Origin: Bradyrhizobium erythrophlei | GTDB lineage: Bacteria > Pseudomonadota > Alphaproteobacteria > Rhizobiales > Xanthobacteraceae | Length of the DNA stretch: 64,000 bases | NCBI RefSeq assembly: GCF_900129505.1 | Contig: NZ_LT670818.1 | Coordinates: forward strand, 2,418,001 to 2,482,000 | Reading direction: 5' to 3' | Shown here: positions 41,550 through 50,179 of the stretch, piece after piece | How positions within the stretch are numbered: position 1 is the first letter of the stretch | Layout of the letters: each line of letters starts with the position of its first letter | Notes under the pieces: generated by a model | What the model saw: the letters and a program-made list of their open reading frames with translations, nothing else | Told to the model about the DNA's origin: nothing | Database searches by the model: none | Translations under genes and position numbers: made by a program

Positions 41550-42422
41550 ATGAATGTAACCCCCCTTCGCATCTCCGGCCGCCCGGTCGCTGTTGCCGCT
41601 GTGCTGGTCGGCATGGTGTCGCTGGCGATCGGCGCGCATGCCGCGCTCAACATGCGCAACCTCGACGCCGACAAGGCGGTCGCCGCCGCGAGCAGCGTCG
41701 ATTTGTCCAAGAAGGGTTCACGGATCGCGCTCGTGATCGGCAACGGTCATTATCCCGACGCCAATGTGCCCCTCGCCCAGCCGATCAACGACGCCCGCGA
41801 ACTTTCCGCCGAGCTGCGCCGCGACGGTTTTGACGTCGATGTCATCGAGGATGCCAGCAAGGACGACATGACCCGCGCGGTGGCGCGGCTGCGGACCAAG
41901 ATCCGTCCCGACAGCGTGGTGATGCTGTTCTTCGGCGGCTACGGCATCCAGGTGGGCAGCGAGAGCTACATGATCCCGGTCGACGCCGCGATCTGGAAAG
42001 AGGGCGATGTCCGCCGCAACGGCGTCTCGATCGAATCCGTGCTGGACGTGATGAAAGAGCAGGGCGCCTGCGCCAAGCTGGTCGTCGTCGACGCCTCCCG
42101 CCGCAATCCCTATGAGCGCCGCTTCCGCGGCTTCTCCCACGGCCTCGCCCCGATCGCAGCACCCGACAACGCCCTGATCCTGACCTCCGCGACGCCGGAC
42201 AAGGTCGCCGATGACGGCAAGGGCCAGCACAGCGTGCTGGTCACCGAGCTCCTCACCAACATCGGCGCCCGCGATTCCGACAAGCCCACGGCGGCCGAAG
42301 CCATCTTCAACAAGACCCGCATCGCCATCGCCAAGGCCAGCGACGGCGAGCAGGTGCCGAGCGTGTCGTCGTCGCTGCTCGAAGACGTCAGCTTCGCCGC
42401 GACGGACAAGGCCGGCAGCTAA
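41550..42422 (+). CDS. Caspase-fold (peptidase C14-like) protein lacking the His-Cys dyad, YS variant
   Basis: 290 residues. An N-terminal hydrophobic segment (~15-33, VAVAAVLVGMVSLAIGAHAA) is a signal or anchor. The caspase p20-like domain follows: SRIALVIGNGHYPDANVPL, INDARELSAELRRDGFDVDV, VVMLFFGGYGIQVGSESYMI, KLVVVDASRRNPYERRFRGF. In active orthocaspases the third block has GHG and the fourth DACR. Here they are GYG (~Tyr130) and DASR (~Ser182), so both catalytic residues are replaced. Such Tyr-Ser variants are known in bacterial genomes and are presumed non-proteolytic, perhaps binding or scaffold proteins. ATG 41550 follows GAGGAAA. A second pseudo-caspase is at 59448. Confidence 0.85.
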   Translation: MNVTPLRISGRPVAVAAVLVGMVSLAIGAHAALNMRNLDADKAVAAASSVDLSKKGSRIALVIGNGHYPDANVPLAQPINDARELSAELRRDGFDVDVIEDASKDDMTRAVARLRTKIRPDSVVMLFFGGYGIQVGSESYMIPVDAAIWKEGDVRRNGVSIESVLDVMKEQGACAKLVVVDASRRNPYERRFRGFSHGLAPIAAPDNALILTSATPDKVADDGKGQHSVLVTELLTNIGARDSDKPTAAEAIFNKTRIAIAKASDGEQVPSVSSSLLEDVSFAATDKAGS

Positions 42423-42430
42423 GGCCGATC

Positions 42431-42509
42431 GTCATTCCGGGGCGCGCGTCAGCGCGAACCCGGAATCTCGAGATTCCGGGTCTGGTCCTTCGGACCATCC
42501 CGGAATGAC
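42431..42509. repeat. Dispersed palindromic repeat, family A
   Basis: GTCATTCCGGGGCGCGCGTC, GGAATCTCGAGATTCCGGG and GGTCCTTCGGACCATCCCGG with AATGAC at the end. Inverted relative to the copy at 61222. Confidence 0.8.
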
Positions 42510-42549
42510 AAAAGTTGAGCTCTCCCCGTTACATCACAGCGCCGCCCGC

Positions 42550-42693
42550 TCGGTGCACCTCGCCCCGCTTGCGGGGAGAGGTCGCCGCGCTCTTGCGCGG
42601 CGGGTGAGGGGGACTCTCCGCGAGTCCGCTGCTGCGGAATTTGCTGAGGCGGCCCCTCACCCCAACCCTCTCCCCGCAAGCGGGGCGAGGGGG
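42550..42693. repeat. Dispersed palindromic repeat, family D
   Basis: GCTCGGTGCACCTCGCCCCG, GAGGTCGCCGCGCTCTTGCG, GGTGAGGGGGACTCTCCGCG and CCCCTCACCCCAACCCTCTC. With repeat A it fills most of the 315-base gap between the caspase-fold and adaptor genes; no gene is seen here. Confidence 0.85.
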
Positions 42694-42737
42694 CTCATTG
42701 CCGCTGCTGAAGCACCACGACTTCTCAAACGCCGCCC

Positions 42738-43622
42738 CTACTTCCGCTCCCCGCTCGCCGTCACCGCGCGCACCGGATCGCCCTCGCGCAGCAGCGCGCC
42801 GGCGCGGGCCACGACGATGTCGCCTTCGTTGAGCCCGCTCTTGATCTCGACCTGGCCGCCCGCCATCAGCCCGACCTCGACCTGCTTGGTTTCGACCCGC
42901 GCGCGCCGCACCACCTGGACCACGGTGCCGGCGTCGCCGTAGAGCACCGAGGTCAGCGGCACCGCGATGTTGCAGCTCTGCCCGATCGTGATCAGCGCGC
43001 GCCCGGAGGAGTTCACCAAAAGCGTCCGGTTGGTGGTGATGCCGAGGAAGACCTGGCCGAGCTGGCTGTTGGGCTCGACCGTCGGCGCGATCCGGCGCAC
43101 CCTGGCGTCGACCTCGCCGGCGCCGGGGATCTTGATCTTCGCGGTCTGGCCGACCTTGAGTTTTGCGATGTCCTGCACCGGCACGAGGCCAACCAGGTCG
43201 AACTCGCCGCGCGCGATGATCGTGAACAGCGCCTCGCCCTTGGCTGAGGCCATCGCGCCGATCGTGGCCGTGGAGGTCTCGACCAGCCCCGCCACCGGCG
43301 CCTGCACCTGGGCGACGCCGCCCTCGGGCAGCGTCAGCCGCGCCAGCGTCTGGCCCGCAGTGACGGTATCGCCGGCCTCGGCCAGGATTTCCGAAACCTT
43401 CAGCCCCATCCGTTCGGGGCGCACCATTGTTTCCTCGCGCGCCAGCACGAGGCCGGACACCTCGACGATATCCCCGAAGCAGGATTTCGCCGCCGTCAGC
43501 ACCGTGACGGTAGCGCCCTTGGGGGCGTCGGGATCGTCGGCGGCGAAGGCGGGGGAGGCGAGGGAAAGGAGGAGGGCGGCCGAGGCGAGGAGGTTTCGCG
43601 AACGCGCGAGGAAAGGAGGCAT
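42738..43622 (-). CDS. Orphan HlyD/RND-type membrane fusion protein
   Basis: 294 residues. Sec signal (LLASAALLLSLASPAFAADD). Then the adaptor order: biotinyl-lipoyl-like half-motifs MGLKVSEILAEAGDTVTAGQ and APVAGLVETSTATIGAMASA, and beta-barrel segments KVGQTAKIKIPGAGEVDARV, SVLYGDAGTVVQVVRRARVE and VGLMAGGQVEIKSGLNEGDI. The spacing between the lipoyl halves is short, so the coiled-coil hairpin is nearly absent, as in the adaptor at 57285. No RND, MFS or ABC pump gene adjoins it, so its partner is elsewhere, possibly the pump at 54136. The 302-base region upstream (43623-43924) has no recognised gene. Confidence 0.83.
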   Translation of the reverse strand: MPPFLARSRNLLASAALLLSLASPAFAADDPDAPKGATVTVLTAAKSCFGDIVEVSGLVLAREETMVRPERMGLKVSEILAEAGDTVTAGQTLARLTLPEGGVAQVQAPVAGLVETSTATIGAMASAKGEALFTIIARGEFDLVGLVPVQDIAKLKVGQTAKIKIPGAGEVDARVRRIAPTVEPNSQLGQVFLGITTNRTLLVNSSGRALITIGQSCNIAVPLTSVLYGDAGTVVQVVRRARVETKQVEVGLMAGGQVEIKSGLNEGDIVVARAGALLREGDPVRAVTASGERK

Positions 43623-43924
43623 CGGAATTCCTGTTCCGGTTGGGTGTCTATCGATACCAGAAGGTAGCCGCCAGCGCCAAGCGGGGAAGCATCGTCAGAC
43701 ATTAGAGCGGATGGGCGTGGTTTGGTTCAACGGACAAGCGGGCGTACAACGGTCGTCATGCCCGCCTTGTGCCGCGCGTCAGGTAGGGTTGGGATATCAA
43801 AAGGCAGGAGGCCGTGGCGTTGTGCCCAAGATCGATATGATGTAGCTCGCCTATGGCGGGAATTACGTTGTATCACTCGGCGGATCGTTGCGAACATTGA
43901 GGCCTTGCGAGGAAACTCCATAAT

Positions 43925-44403
43925 ATGCCGACCCTGCATTGGCTCACCCGCGACCAAGACCTGACTGCCGCCGATAAAGTTCCATATCGCCTTTTGGAGG
44001 AAGTGCCGGATCTCGCCATCGGCGACCGCCAAACCGGCAACATGCTAATACAGGGCGACAACCTTGATGCACTGAAAGCGCTGCTGCCGTTCTACGCCGG
44101 TCAAGTGAAGTGCATCTACATTGATCCTCCCTACAACACGAGGTCCGCTTTCGAGCACTACGACGACAATCTGGAGCACACGAAGTGGCTATCCACAATG
44201 TGGCCAAGGTTGGAATTGTTGCGTGATCTGTTGTCCGAAGACGGGTCGATTTGGGTTTCGATCGATGACAACGAAGCGCACTACCTCAAGGTCGTGATGG
44301 ATGAAATCTTCGGTCGCTCGAATTTCATTGCGAACGTGTTGTGGCAGAAGGTGTTTTCCCCCAAAAATACGGCGAAGCATTTTTCCGAGGACCACGACCA
44401 TAT
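43925..44403 (+). pseudogene. N-terminal remnant of a type III restriction-modification DNA methyltransferase (Mod)
   Basis: About 158 residues from ATG 43925 (GAGGAAA upstream) match the start of type III Mod proteins: NMLIQGDNLDALKALLPFYA, the adenine-methylase motif CIYIDPPYNT, FEHYDDNLEHTKWLSTMWPR, GSIWVSIDDNEAHYLKVVMD and NVLWQKVFSPKNTAKHFSED. Homology stops at DHDH, where a family C repeat begins (44388-44430). The frame stays open antisense to the cyclase gene, but that part is not Mod. The target-recognition and SAM-binding (FxGxG) regions are missing, and no Res subunit is present. Base composition is less GC-rich than the neighbours, which suggests acquired DNA. Confidence 0.85.
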
Positions 44404-44430
44404 GGGTCCCTGCGTTCGCAGGGACGACAG
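44388..44430. repeat. Dispersed palindromic repeat, family C (short form)
   Basis: ATGGGTCCCTGCGTTCGCAG with GGGACGACAGGG. The element forms the break point of the Mod remnant, directly before the cyclase stop. Confidence 0.65.
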
Positions 44431-44464
44431 GGTGCTTGGGGTTGGTAGCGTGCGCCACTCGCAT

Positions 44465-46915
44465 CTACTGCTTCCGTCGCCGCGTTGCCGCCGCGGCCAC
44501 CGCCGCCTGCTCGCCCTCGCGCCAGCGCAGGATCTCCACCGCGAGCACGGGATGATTGAATCCCTTCAGCTGCAGGTCATCCAGCGGCTTGCCGTCGACC
44601 CATTGTTCGACCATGCCGTAGACGCGCCGGCTCACCACGATCTGGCCGGCCTTGGCTTCGTCGCACAGGCGCGAGGCGAGGTTGGTGACGCTGCCGATCG
44701 CGGCGTATTCGAGCCGCTGCTCGAAGCCGATCTGGCCGAGCGTCGCGTAGCCGAGCGCGATGCCGACGCCGAAACCCAAACTGTGCCCGCGGTTGCGCCA
44801 GCGCTCGGTCAGCGCGCCGATGACGTCGCGCATTTCCACCGCCATCTGCACCGCACGCTTGACGTGGTCTTCGAGCTGCAGCGGCGCGTTGAACAGGATC
44901 ATCACGCCGTCGCCGGCATAGCGGTCGAGGGTGCCCTCGTAGCGGAAGATCAGCTCGCCCAACGCGGCGTGATATTCGCGCAGCACGTTCATCGCCTCTT
45001 CCGGCTCGGTGCTCTCGGTAAAGGAAGTAAAGCCGCGCAGATCGCAAAACACCACCGTCACCTCGCGGCGGTGGCTGTCGAGCAGCGCGTCGTGGCCGTC
45101 GGACGAGGCGATCAGCTGCGCCACCTGCGGCGCGAGGAAGCGCTCGAGTTTCCGGATGCGCTCGATCTCGGCGAGCTGTTTCTCCACCCGCTCTTCCAGC
45201 GACTTGTTCCAGTTCTTGAGCTGGTCGGTCTGCTCCTGCAGTTTGGCGGCCTGCTGCTGCACGGTGGAATGCGCGGACGACAACTCGCGGCCCTTCTGGT
45301 CGACTTCCGAGAACAGCCGCGCGTTGCGCATCGCCAGCACCGATTGATGCGCAAACGTGCGCATCAGCCCGATCAGATTGCTGGAGAATTCGCCGGCCTC
45401 CTTGCGCAGCACCACCAGCGAGCCCAGCACGCCCTGCTGGTCGACCAGCGGCACCACCAGCACCGAACGAAAACCGGCAGTCACCGCGACGTCGCGCAAC
45501 AGCTGATCGGCGGCGGTGGCGAGATCGGGGATCGCGACCGGCTCGCCGGAGGAAGCGGCCTCGCCAAGCACGCTGGAGGCCTCATCGATCACGAGGTGGG
45601 CGCCTTCGGCGCTGCGGTCGATGCCGATCGCCTCGCTCAAATTGAACTGATGGCTTGCCGCGTCATAGCCATAGATCAGGACCGCGTCGGCCTGCGTGAT
45701 TTCCAGCGCGCGCGCCGCCACCGTCGGCAGCACGGCGTTGAGATCGAGCGAGGCGGCGACCGCGCGGCCGACTTCCTCCAGCACCTTGAGCTCGTTGATG
45801 GAGCGCGCCAGATCCCGCGTGCGCTCCTCGACCTTGGTCTCCAGCCCCGAATAGGTTTCCTGCAGCTGGCCGGCCATGCTGTTGAACTGGTCGGCGAGTT
45901 CTTCCAGCTCGTCCTTGGTATGCACATCGATGCGATGGCTGAAATCGCCGGCACCGAGCCGCCGCGCGCCGGCGCGCAGGGCCGTGATCGGGATCAGCAT
46001 CCGCCGCGCCATCAAGGTGCCGGCGAGGATCGCGACCAGAAGCCCGAGCCCGATCAGAAGCGCGATCCGCACCAACTGATCCCGGATCGGCGCCAAGGCC
46101 TGCGCGGTCGGCTGCTCGAACAGCACGAACCAGCCGAGTTTCGGGATGGCGTTGGACGCCGTCATCACCGCATGGCCGTCGGCATCCTTGCCCGATTCCG
46201 GCTCCTCCTTGCCCTTCAGCAGCGCCTCGACCTGCGGCAGTTTCGCCAGATCCGCGGCCAGCTCCGGCCCCTTGGCGGACGTCGCCAGCACCCGGCCGTG
46301 CGGATCGACCACATAGGCGGAGGTGGCCTTGCCGACCTGGGCGTCGCCGAGGAAGTCGGAGAGAAACGCCAGATCGATATCGGCGACGGTGACGCCGCCA
46401 TTGAGGCCGGCATGCGACACCGCGATCGACATGACCGGACGCGAGCCGCGGAAATCCGCCGGCGAAAAACTCAACCCGCGGGTGACGGTCTCGATGAAGC
46501 GGATGTCGCGGGAAAAATCCGCCTTGCTGCCGACCACCGGCGGCGCGCCGCGCGACGCCTTCAGCTGCTCGCGGCCGGTGCCGTCGAGCAGCGAGAGCTG
46601 GGTGACGGGCGCCACCTGGTTGAGGAGCTGGGCGTAGTCGGCATTGTGCTTGGCCAGCGTATCGGCGCTCGCGCGGGTCACCCAGCTGATCTGCCGCTCC
46701 AGTTCCGCGACCGACTGTTCGATCCGCCGGGCGCTCGCTTCGGCCCTCTCGCCCATCGCGTCGGTGAGGCTGGCCTTGGTGGCGCGGTAGGAGATCCAGG
46801 TCTCCATCGCGCCGTTGACCGCCAGCACGAAGATCACGAGGCCCACCAGCGCGAACACGTATTTGGCGAACAGGCCCTGCCGGAGCGACCCAATCTTGTC
46901 CGTAACCGCGATCAT
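44465..46915 (-). CDS. Membrane-bound class III adenylate/guanylate cyclase with sensor, HAMP and GAF domains
   Basis: 816 residues from ATG 46915 (GAGGG six bases upstream; ATG 46957 is an alternative). TM1 ~18-38, periplasmic dCache-like sensor ~40-285, TM2 ~288-312, HAMP ~310-362, GAF ~375-530, coiled coil ~540-600, class III cyclase domain ~615-800. Metal-binding aspartates are in TVVFCDLRGFTSF (~623) and RYAGDGVMILFNAP (~663). The substrate-specifying positions cannot be judged confidently by eye, but proteins of this architecture are usually adenylate cyclases. A CRP-type regulator is at 49373. Two inputs, periplasmic and cytoplasmic, would feed one cyclic-nucleotide output. Confidence 0.9.
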   Translation of the reverse strand: MIAVTDKIGSLRQGLFAKYVFALVGLVIFVLAVNGAMETWISYRATKASLTDAMGERAEASARRIEQSVAELERQISWVTRASADTLAKHNADYAQLLNQVAPVTQLSLLDGTGREQLKASRGAPPVVGSKADFSRDIRFIETVTRGLSFSPADFRGSRPVMSIAVSHAGLNGGVTVADIDLAFLSDFLGDAQVGKATSAYVVDPHGRVLATSAKGPELAADLAKLPQVEALLKGKEEPESGKDADGHAVMTASNAIPKLGWFVLFEQPTAQALAPIRDQLVRIALLIGLGLLVAILAGTLMARRMLIPITALRAGARRLGAGDFSHRIDVHTKDELEELADQFNSMAGQLQETYSGLETKVEERTRDLARSINELKVLEEVGRAVAASLDLNAVLPTVAARALEITQADAVLIYGYDAASHQFNLSEAIGIDRSAEGAHLVIDEASSVLGEAASSGEPVAIPDLATAADQLLRDVAVTAGFRSVLVVPLVDQQGVLGSLVVLRKEAGEFSSNLIGLMRTFAHQSVLAMRNARLFSEVDQKGRELSSAHSTVQQQAAKLQEQTDQLKNWNKSLEERVEKQLAEIERIRKLERFLAPQVAQLIASSDGHDALLDSHRREVTVVFCDLRGFTSFTESTEPEEAMNVLREYHAALGELIFRYEGTLDRYAGDGVMILFNAPLQLEDHVKRAVQMAVEMRDVIGALTERWRNRGHSLGFGVGIALGYATLGQIGFEQRLEYAAIGSVTNLASRLCDEAKAGQIVVSRRVYGMVEQWVDGKPLDDLQLKGFNHPVLAVEILRWREGEQAAVAAAATRRRKQ

Positions 46916-47076
46916 CCAGACCCTCGGCAGCAGCCCCCCTCGGCCGCCTTCGTTCATGGCCGTCCCGGCCCAGGCCTGTTTAGCACAATTCGGGGGGTGC
47001 GGACGGGGCCTCTGCCAGCGTGGTTAGCCGCGATTTTGGGCAGCTTCTCCCTCCCTCGACGCGCGCAGCGTGGTGT

Positions 47077-47103
47077 GGGGAGGGCCGGGGTGGGGTGGGG
47101 TGG
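47077..47103 (+). other. G-quadruplex-prone tract
   Basis: Five consecutive G-runs of 3-4 bases with 1-2-base loops (GGGG-A-GGG-CC-GGGG-T-GGGG-T-GGGG) between the AsmA-like stop and the cyclase start. It may be a decayed family D repeat. Confidence 0.6.
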
Positions 47104-47118
47104 CGCAGCTACGATGGC

Positions 47119-49134
47119 CTATCGATTGAACAACTGCCGCAGCACGTCGTTCATCGCCGGGCTGTCCTGCGGTGGCGGGGGAGCCGAGTCGTTCGGCGCG
47201 GGCGGCGAGGGGCTAGTAGGAGCAGGCGAACCGGGCGCGGGAATGCTCCGGCCCTGGCCCGTTCCCTGGCTCCGCCCCAACCCCTGCTGCAGCAGATTAC
47301 CGATGGTGTCACCAAGCGTGCCGCCGAGCGGATTGGACGAATTGCCGCCGCCGTTGGTGTCGCTGTCCTGTCCGCCGCCGAGCAGTCCACCGAGCCCGCC
47401 CAAGCCGCTGCCATTGCCGCCGAACAGGCCCTTGCCCATTTCCTTCAGCTTCGCATAGGCCGCGTCGGGATTGTCGAGGATGCCCTGCATGTCCGGATAG
47501 ATCCGCGGCTCGGCCCAGGGGCCGTCGATGACCACGGGAATGCCGAGCCCGACCGGATCGGAGGCGCGGCCCTGGCCCTCGGTGGTCAGCACCAGTTTCG
47601 GTTCGACGCGAAACGCCAAGGTCTGCGCGCCGAGATCGACAGTGCCCGCGCCGGTCATCTTCACCAGCGGGCCGACCAGATTGAGATCGCTGGTCGTGGC
47701 CTGGCCCTTCTCGACGCGGAACGACGCGCCGAGTTGCGTGAGATCCGTGGTCTGCTCCTTGCCCTCCTGCCAGCCCGACAGCGTGCCTGATGTCAGCGAG
47801 CGGATCATCTGCGCGACGTTGAGGCCGCGAATGGCGCTGTCCTGGAACACCGCGAACACGGTGCCGTCGAGGTTGGACATGATGGCACGCTGGCTGTTGC
47901 CGGCCGAACGCAGCGCGAGCTTGGCCTGCAATTTGCCATCGAGCTTGTCGAAATTGGCCGCGCTCCGCAGCAGCGGCAACGCGCGTACGCCGGCAAGATC
48001 GCTTTGCAACGTATAGGTCGGGCTTCCCATCGAGGCATCGACGATCAGATCGCCGCTGGCCTGGCCGCCATAGGCGCCGAGATTGGCAAACCGCGCCTTC
48101 AGAACGCCGGCGGCGAGCGCACCGTCGATCGCAGCCGGCGCGATATGCGCCTCGCCGATATTGATCTCGGCGGCAGAGATGCGGGCCTGGACGTCGACAT
48201 AGTTCAGCCCGGTGAGGTCGATCGTCGTGTTGCTCCAGGAATTCTGCGGGCCTTGCGCCGGCGATGCGCCACCCTTGGCGGCGCCGGCGACGTCAAGCCG
48301 CTGGAAATCCAGATCGAGTTTTATCAGCGGCTTGCTGGAAAGGTCGGCCGCCGCCCAGCCGTTGAAGGCGCCGTCGCCGAGCGTGCCGGAGACGCCGTTG
48401 ATCATCACCACCGCGCCGTTGAGCCGCACCTCGGCCTTGGCCGACAGCGGCGCCTGCAGCGCGCCGGGCGCCTTGAGCTTGAGTTCGACCGGAATATTCT
48501 GCCGTTCGCCGGGATGCGCAGGCGCGGTGGCGTCGATATCGAAGGTGAGCGTCTGCTCGCCCGACTTGGCGCTGCCGGTGATCTTGATCTTGCGGTCATC
48601 CGACATCACGGCGTTGGCGTTGATGCCGTCGATGCGGGTGTTGACGCGGTCGCGCAGATTGGAAAATTCCACCGCGCCGTCGGCCACCCTGACGCGCTCG
48701 ATGATCGGCGTGGTCGCGTCCGGCTCGCCGCTTGCGGGTGCGGGGGACCGCGAAGGGGCGAGCGGCCCAGTGCGTTCGCGCAGCAGCGGCACATGCAGCA
48801 CCGGGCGGGTGATGACAAGCTCGGTGACTTGCGGATGGCCCGACCAGACGCTGCCAAGGGTTACGTCGGCCTGCACGCTGCCGACGGTCAGGCGGCTCGT
48901 GCCGTCGCGATCCTTGGGATCCTGCAGGGTGACGTCGTTCAGCGTTACATTCAGCGACGGCCACACGCCGACCTTGGTCGCGCCCGCGATCGTCAGCCGG
49001 TAGCCGGTGTCGCGTTCCACCCGCGCCTGGATCGCCGAGGTCAGGAATCCCGAGGGGATCCCGACGATCGCGAGCAGCGCGAGTACGACGATGACGGCGG
49101 CAACGGCGCTGCCCGCGATTTTCAAGGCTCTCAT
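47119..49134 (-). CDS. AsmA-family protein
   Basis: 671 residues from ATG 49134 (ATG 49164 is an alternative). N-terminal membrane anchor ~5-28 (AGSAVAAVIVVLALLAIVGI), then the AsmA opening (TSAIQARVERDTGYRLTIAG, WPSLNVTLNDVTLQDPKD) and a long beta-rich body. The C-terminal AsmA_2-like core is FDKLDGKLQAKLALRSAGNS, IRGLNVAQMIRSL and TSDLNLVGPLVKMTGAGTVD. The last ~110 residues are low-complexity Gly/Ser then Pro-rich. AsmA-like proteins are implicated in outer-membrane lipid transport and assembly. It is divergent from the CRP-type gene. Confidence 0.87.
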   Translation of the reverse strand: MRALKIAGSAVAAVIVVLALLAIVGIPSGFLTSAIQARVERDTGYRLTIAGATKVGVWPSLNVTLNDVTLQDPKDRDGTSRLTVGSVQADVTLGSVWSGHPQVTELVITRPVLHVPLLRERTGPLAPSRSPAPASGEPDATTPIIERVRVADGAVEFSNLRDRVNTRIDGINANAVMSDDRKIKITGSAKSGEQTLTFDIDATAPAHPGERQNIPVELKLKAPGALQAPLSAKAEVRLNGAVVMINGVSGTLGDGAFNGWAAADLSSKPLIKLDLDFQRLDVAGAAKGGASPAQGPQNSWSNTTIDLTGLNYVDVQARISAAEINIGEAHIAPAAIDGALAAGVLKARFANLGAYGGQASGDLIVDASMGSPTYTLQSDLAGVRALPLLRSAANFDKLDGKLQAKLALRSAGNSQRAIMSNLDGTVFAVFQDSAIRGLNVAQMIRSLTSGTLSGWQEGKEQTTDLTQLGASFRVEKGQATTSDLNLVGPLVKMTGAGTVDLGAQTLAFRVEPKLVLTTEGQGRASDPVGLGIPVVIDGPWAEPRIYPDMQGILDNPDAAYAKLKEMGKGLFGGNGSGLGGLGGLLGGGQDSDTNGGGNSSNPLGGTLGDTIGNLLQQGLGRSQGTGQGRSIPAPGSPAPTSPSPPAPNDSAPPPPQDSPAMNDVLRQLFNR

Positions 49135-49267
49135 GACGACATTCCAGAAACCGGCTGACTGCATTCGGCGGCGCCATCGCGGGGCGCGCGCGCTTCTTCT
49201 TGAGCTTATCCCGGAAGCGGAAGCCGCTCAAAGCCGCCAAAAATAGCCCGGGGGTGCTGCAAAGTTA

Positions 49268-49283
49268 TGTGACTTATGACACA
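49268..49283. promoter_or_regulatory. CRP-type box upstream of the CRP-like gene
   Basis: TGTGACTTATGACACA: TGTGA-N6-ACACA, one mismatch from the CRP consensus. It lies 90 bases upstream of the CRP-like ATG (49373) and 134 bases upstream of the AsmA-like start. Autoregulation is the simplest reading. Confidence 0.5.
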
Positions 49284-49372
49284 CTTCAGGGCGATACCGA
49301 TTTGAAGACGACCCCACTTTGAACGATTTTTAGCCGGCTCCGGTTCGAGCTGGCCCCAAGGAAGGCATTGCC

Positions 49373-50047
49373 ATGAGCAAAGCGGCCGAATTTGCCGTCA
49401 TTTTGAAGATGAATCCGATGTTCGCGGATCTGGGCGCCGACGAACTGGCGCGGATTTCGAGCCTTTGTCACACCCAGCATCTGGGGCTGGGCGAAATGCT
49501 GTTCCAGAAAGGCGACCCCGGCGACGCCCTGTTCGGGGTTCGCCGCGGCCAGATCCGGATCGAGACCGGGGTGTCCGATGGCAGCCGCCTGACCCTGAAT
49601 TTCATGGGCCCGGGCGAACTGTTCGGCGAGGTCGCAGTCCTCGACGGCCAGAGCCGCACCGCCGATGCCACCGCGGGCGAGCCCTCCGAGCTGTTCGTGC
49701 TGCGGCGCGAGGACTTCCTTTCGCATCTCGAACGCGAGCCGAAGGTGGCGATCAAGATCATCATGCTGTTGTGCCAGCGCATCCGCTGGCAGAGCGAGCG
49801 GATGGAGGAATCGATGCTGCAGCCGCTGCCCGTGCGGCTCGCGCGCCGGCTCTGCGCGCTGGCATCCGATTTCGGCTCCGAGGTGCACATCTCCCAGGAG
49901 CAGCTCGGCGTCTTCGTCGGCGCCGCGCGCGAGAGCGTCAACCGTCAGCTGCAGCTATGGCGCAAGGATGGCATTCTGGACCTGCAGCGCGGCCGCATTC
50001 TGCTGCAGAATATGGGCAAGCTGACGGCGGTGGCGCGGAACGAGTAG
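49373..50047 (+). CDS. CRP-type cyclic-AMP receptor-like regulator
   Basis: 224 residues. Cyclic-nucleotide-binding domain ~10-125; the phosphate-binding cassette GELFGEVAVLDGQSRTADA has Gly-Glu and the Arg-Thr that parallels Arg82-Ser83 of E. coli CRP. C-helix ~125-150, winged HTH ~160-215 with recognition helix GAARESVNRQLQLW. This keeps Arg, Glu and Arg in the RExxxR arrangement that reads TGTGA. ATG 49373 follows AAGGAAGG. With the class III cyclase at 44465 and the two CRP-type boxes, a cAMP circuit is likely. This sensor and HTH differ clearly from the Crp/Fnr protein at 2423. Confidence 0.88.
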   Translation: MSKAAEFAVILKMNPMFADLGADELARISSLCHTQHLGLGEMLFQKGDPGDALFGVRRGQIRIETGVSDGSRLTLNFMGPGELFGEVAVLDGQSRTADATAGEPSELFVLRREDFLSHLEREPKVAIKIIMLLCQRIRWQSERMEESMLQPLPVRLARRLCALASDFGSEVHISQEQLGVFVGAARESVNRQLQLWRKDGILDLQRGRILLQNMGKLTAVARNE

Positions 50048-50179
50048 GGCCGGCTTCGGAGCTCTCGAAGGCAGCCCATCCTCTGATATGCCCCGGGCTT
50101 TTCAGCATGGGCTCTATCGAAGGAACTATCCCTCCCTCTGGGTGTTTAAGTTGGTTATGGTCCAGCCAGGATAATATTC

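Noticed and set aside
44404..47458. Continuation of the Mod-remnant frame to a 1177-residue protein
   Set aside because: Beyond 44403 the frame is antisense to the cyclase gene, and homology to Mod ends at the repeat.
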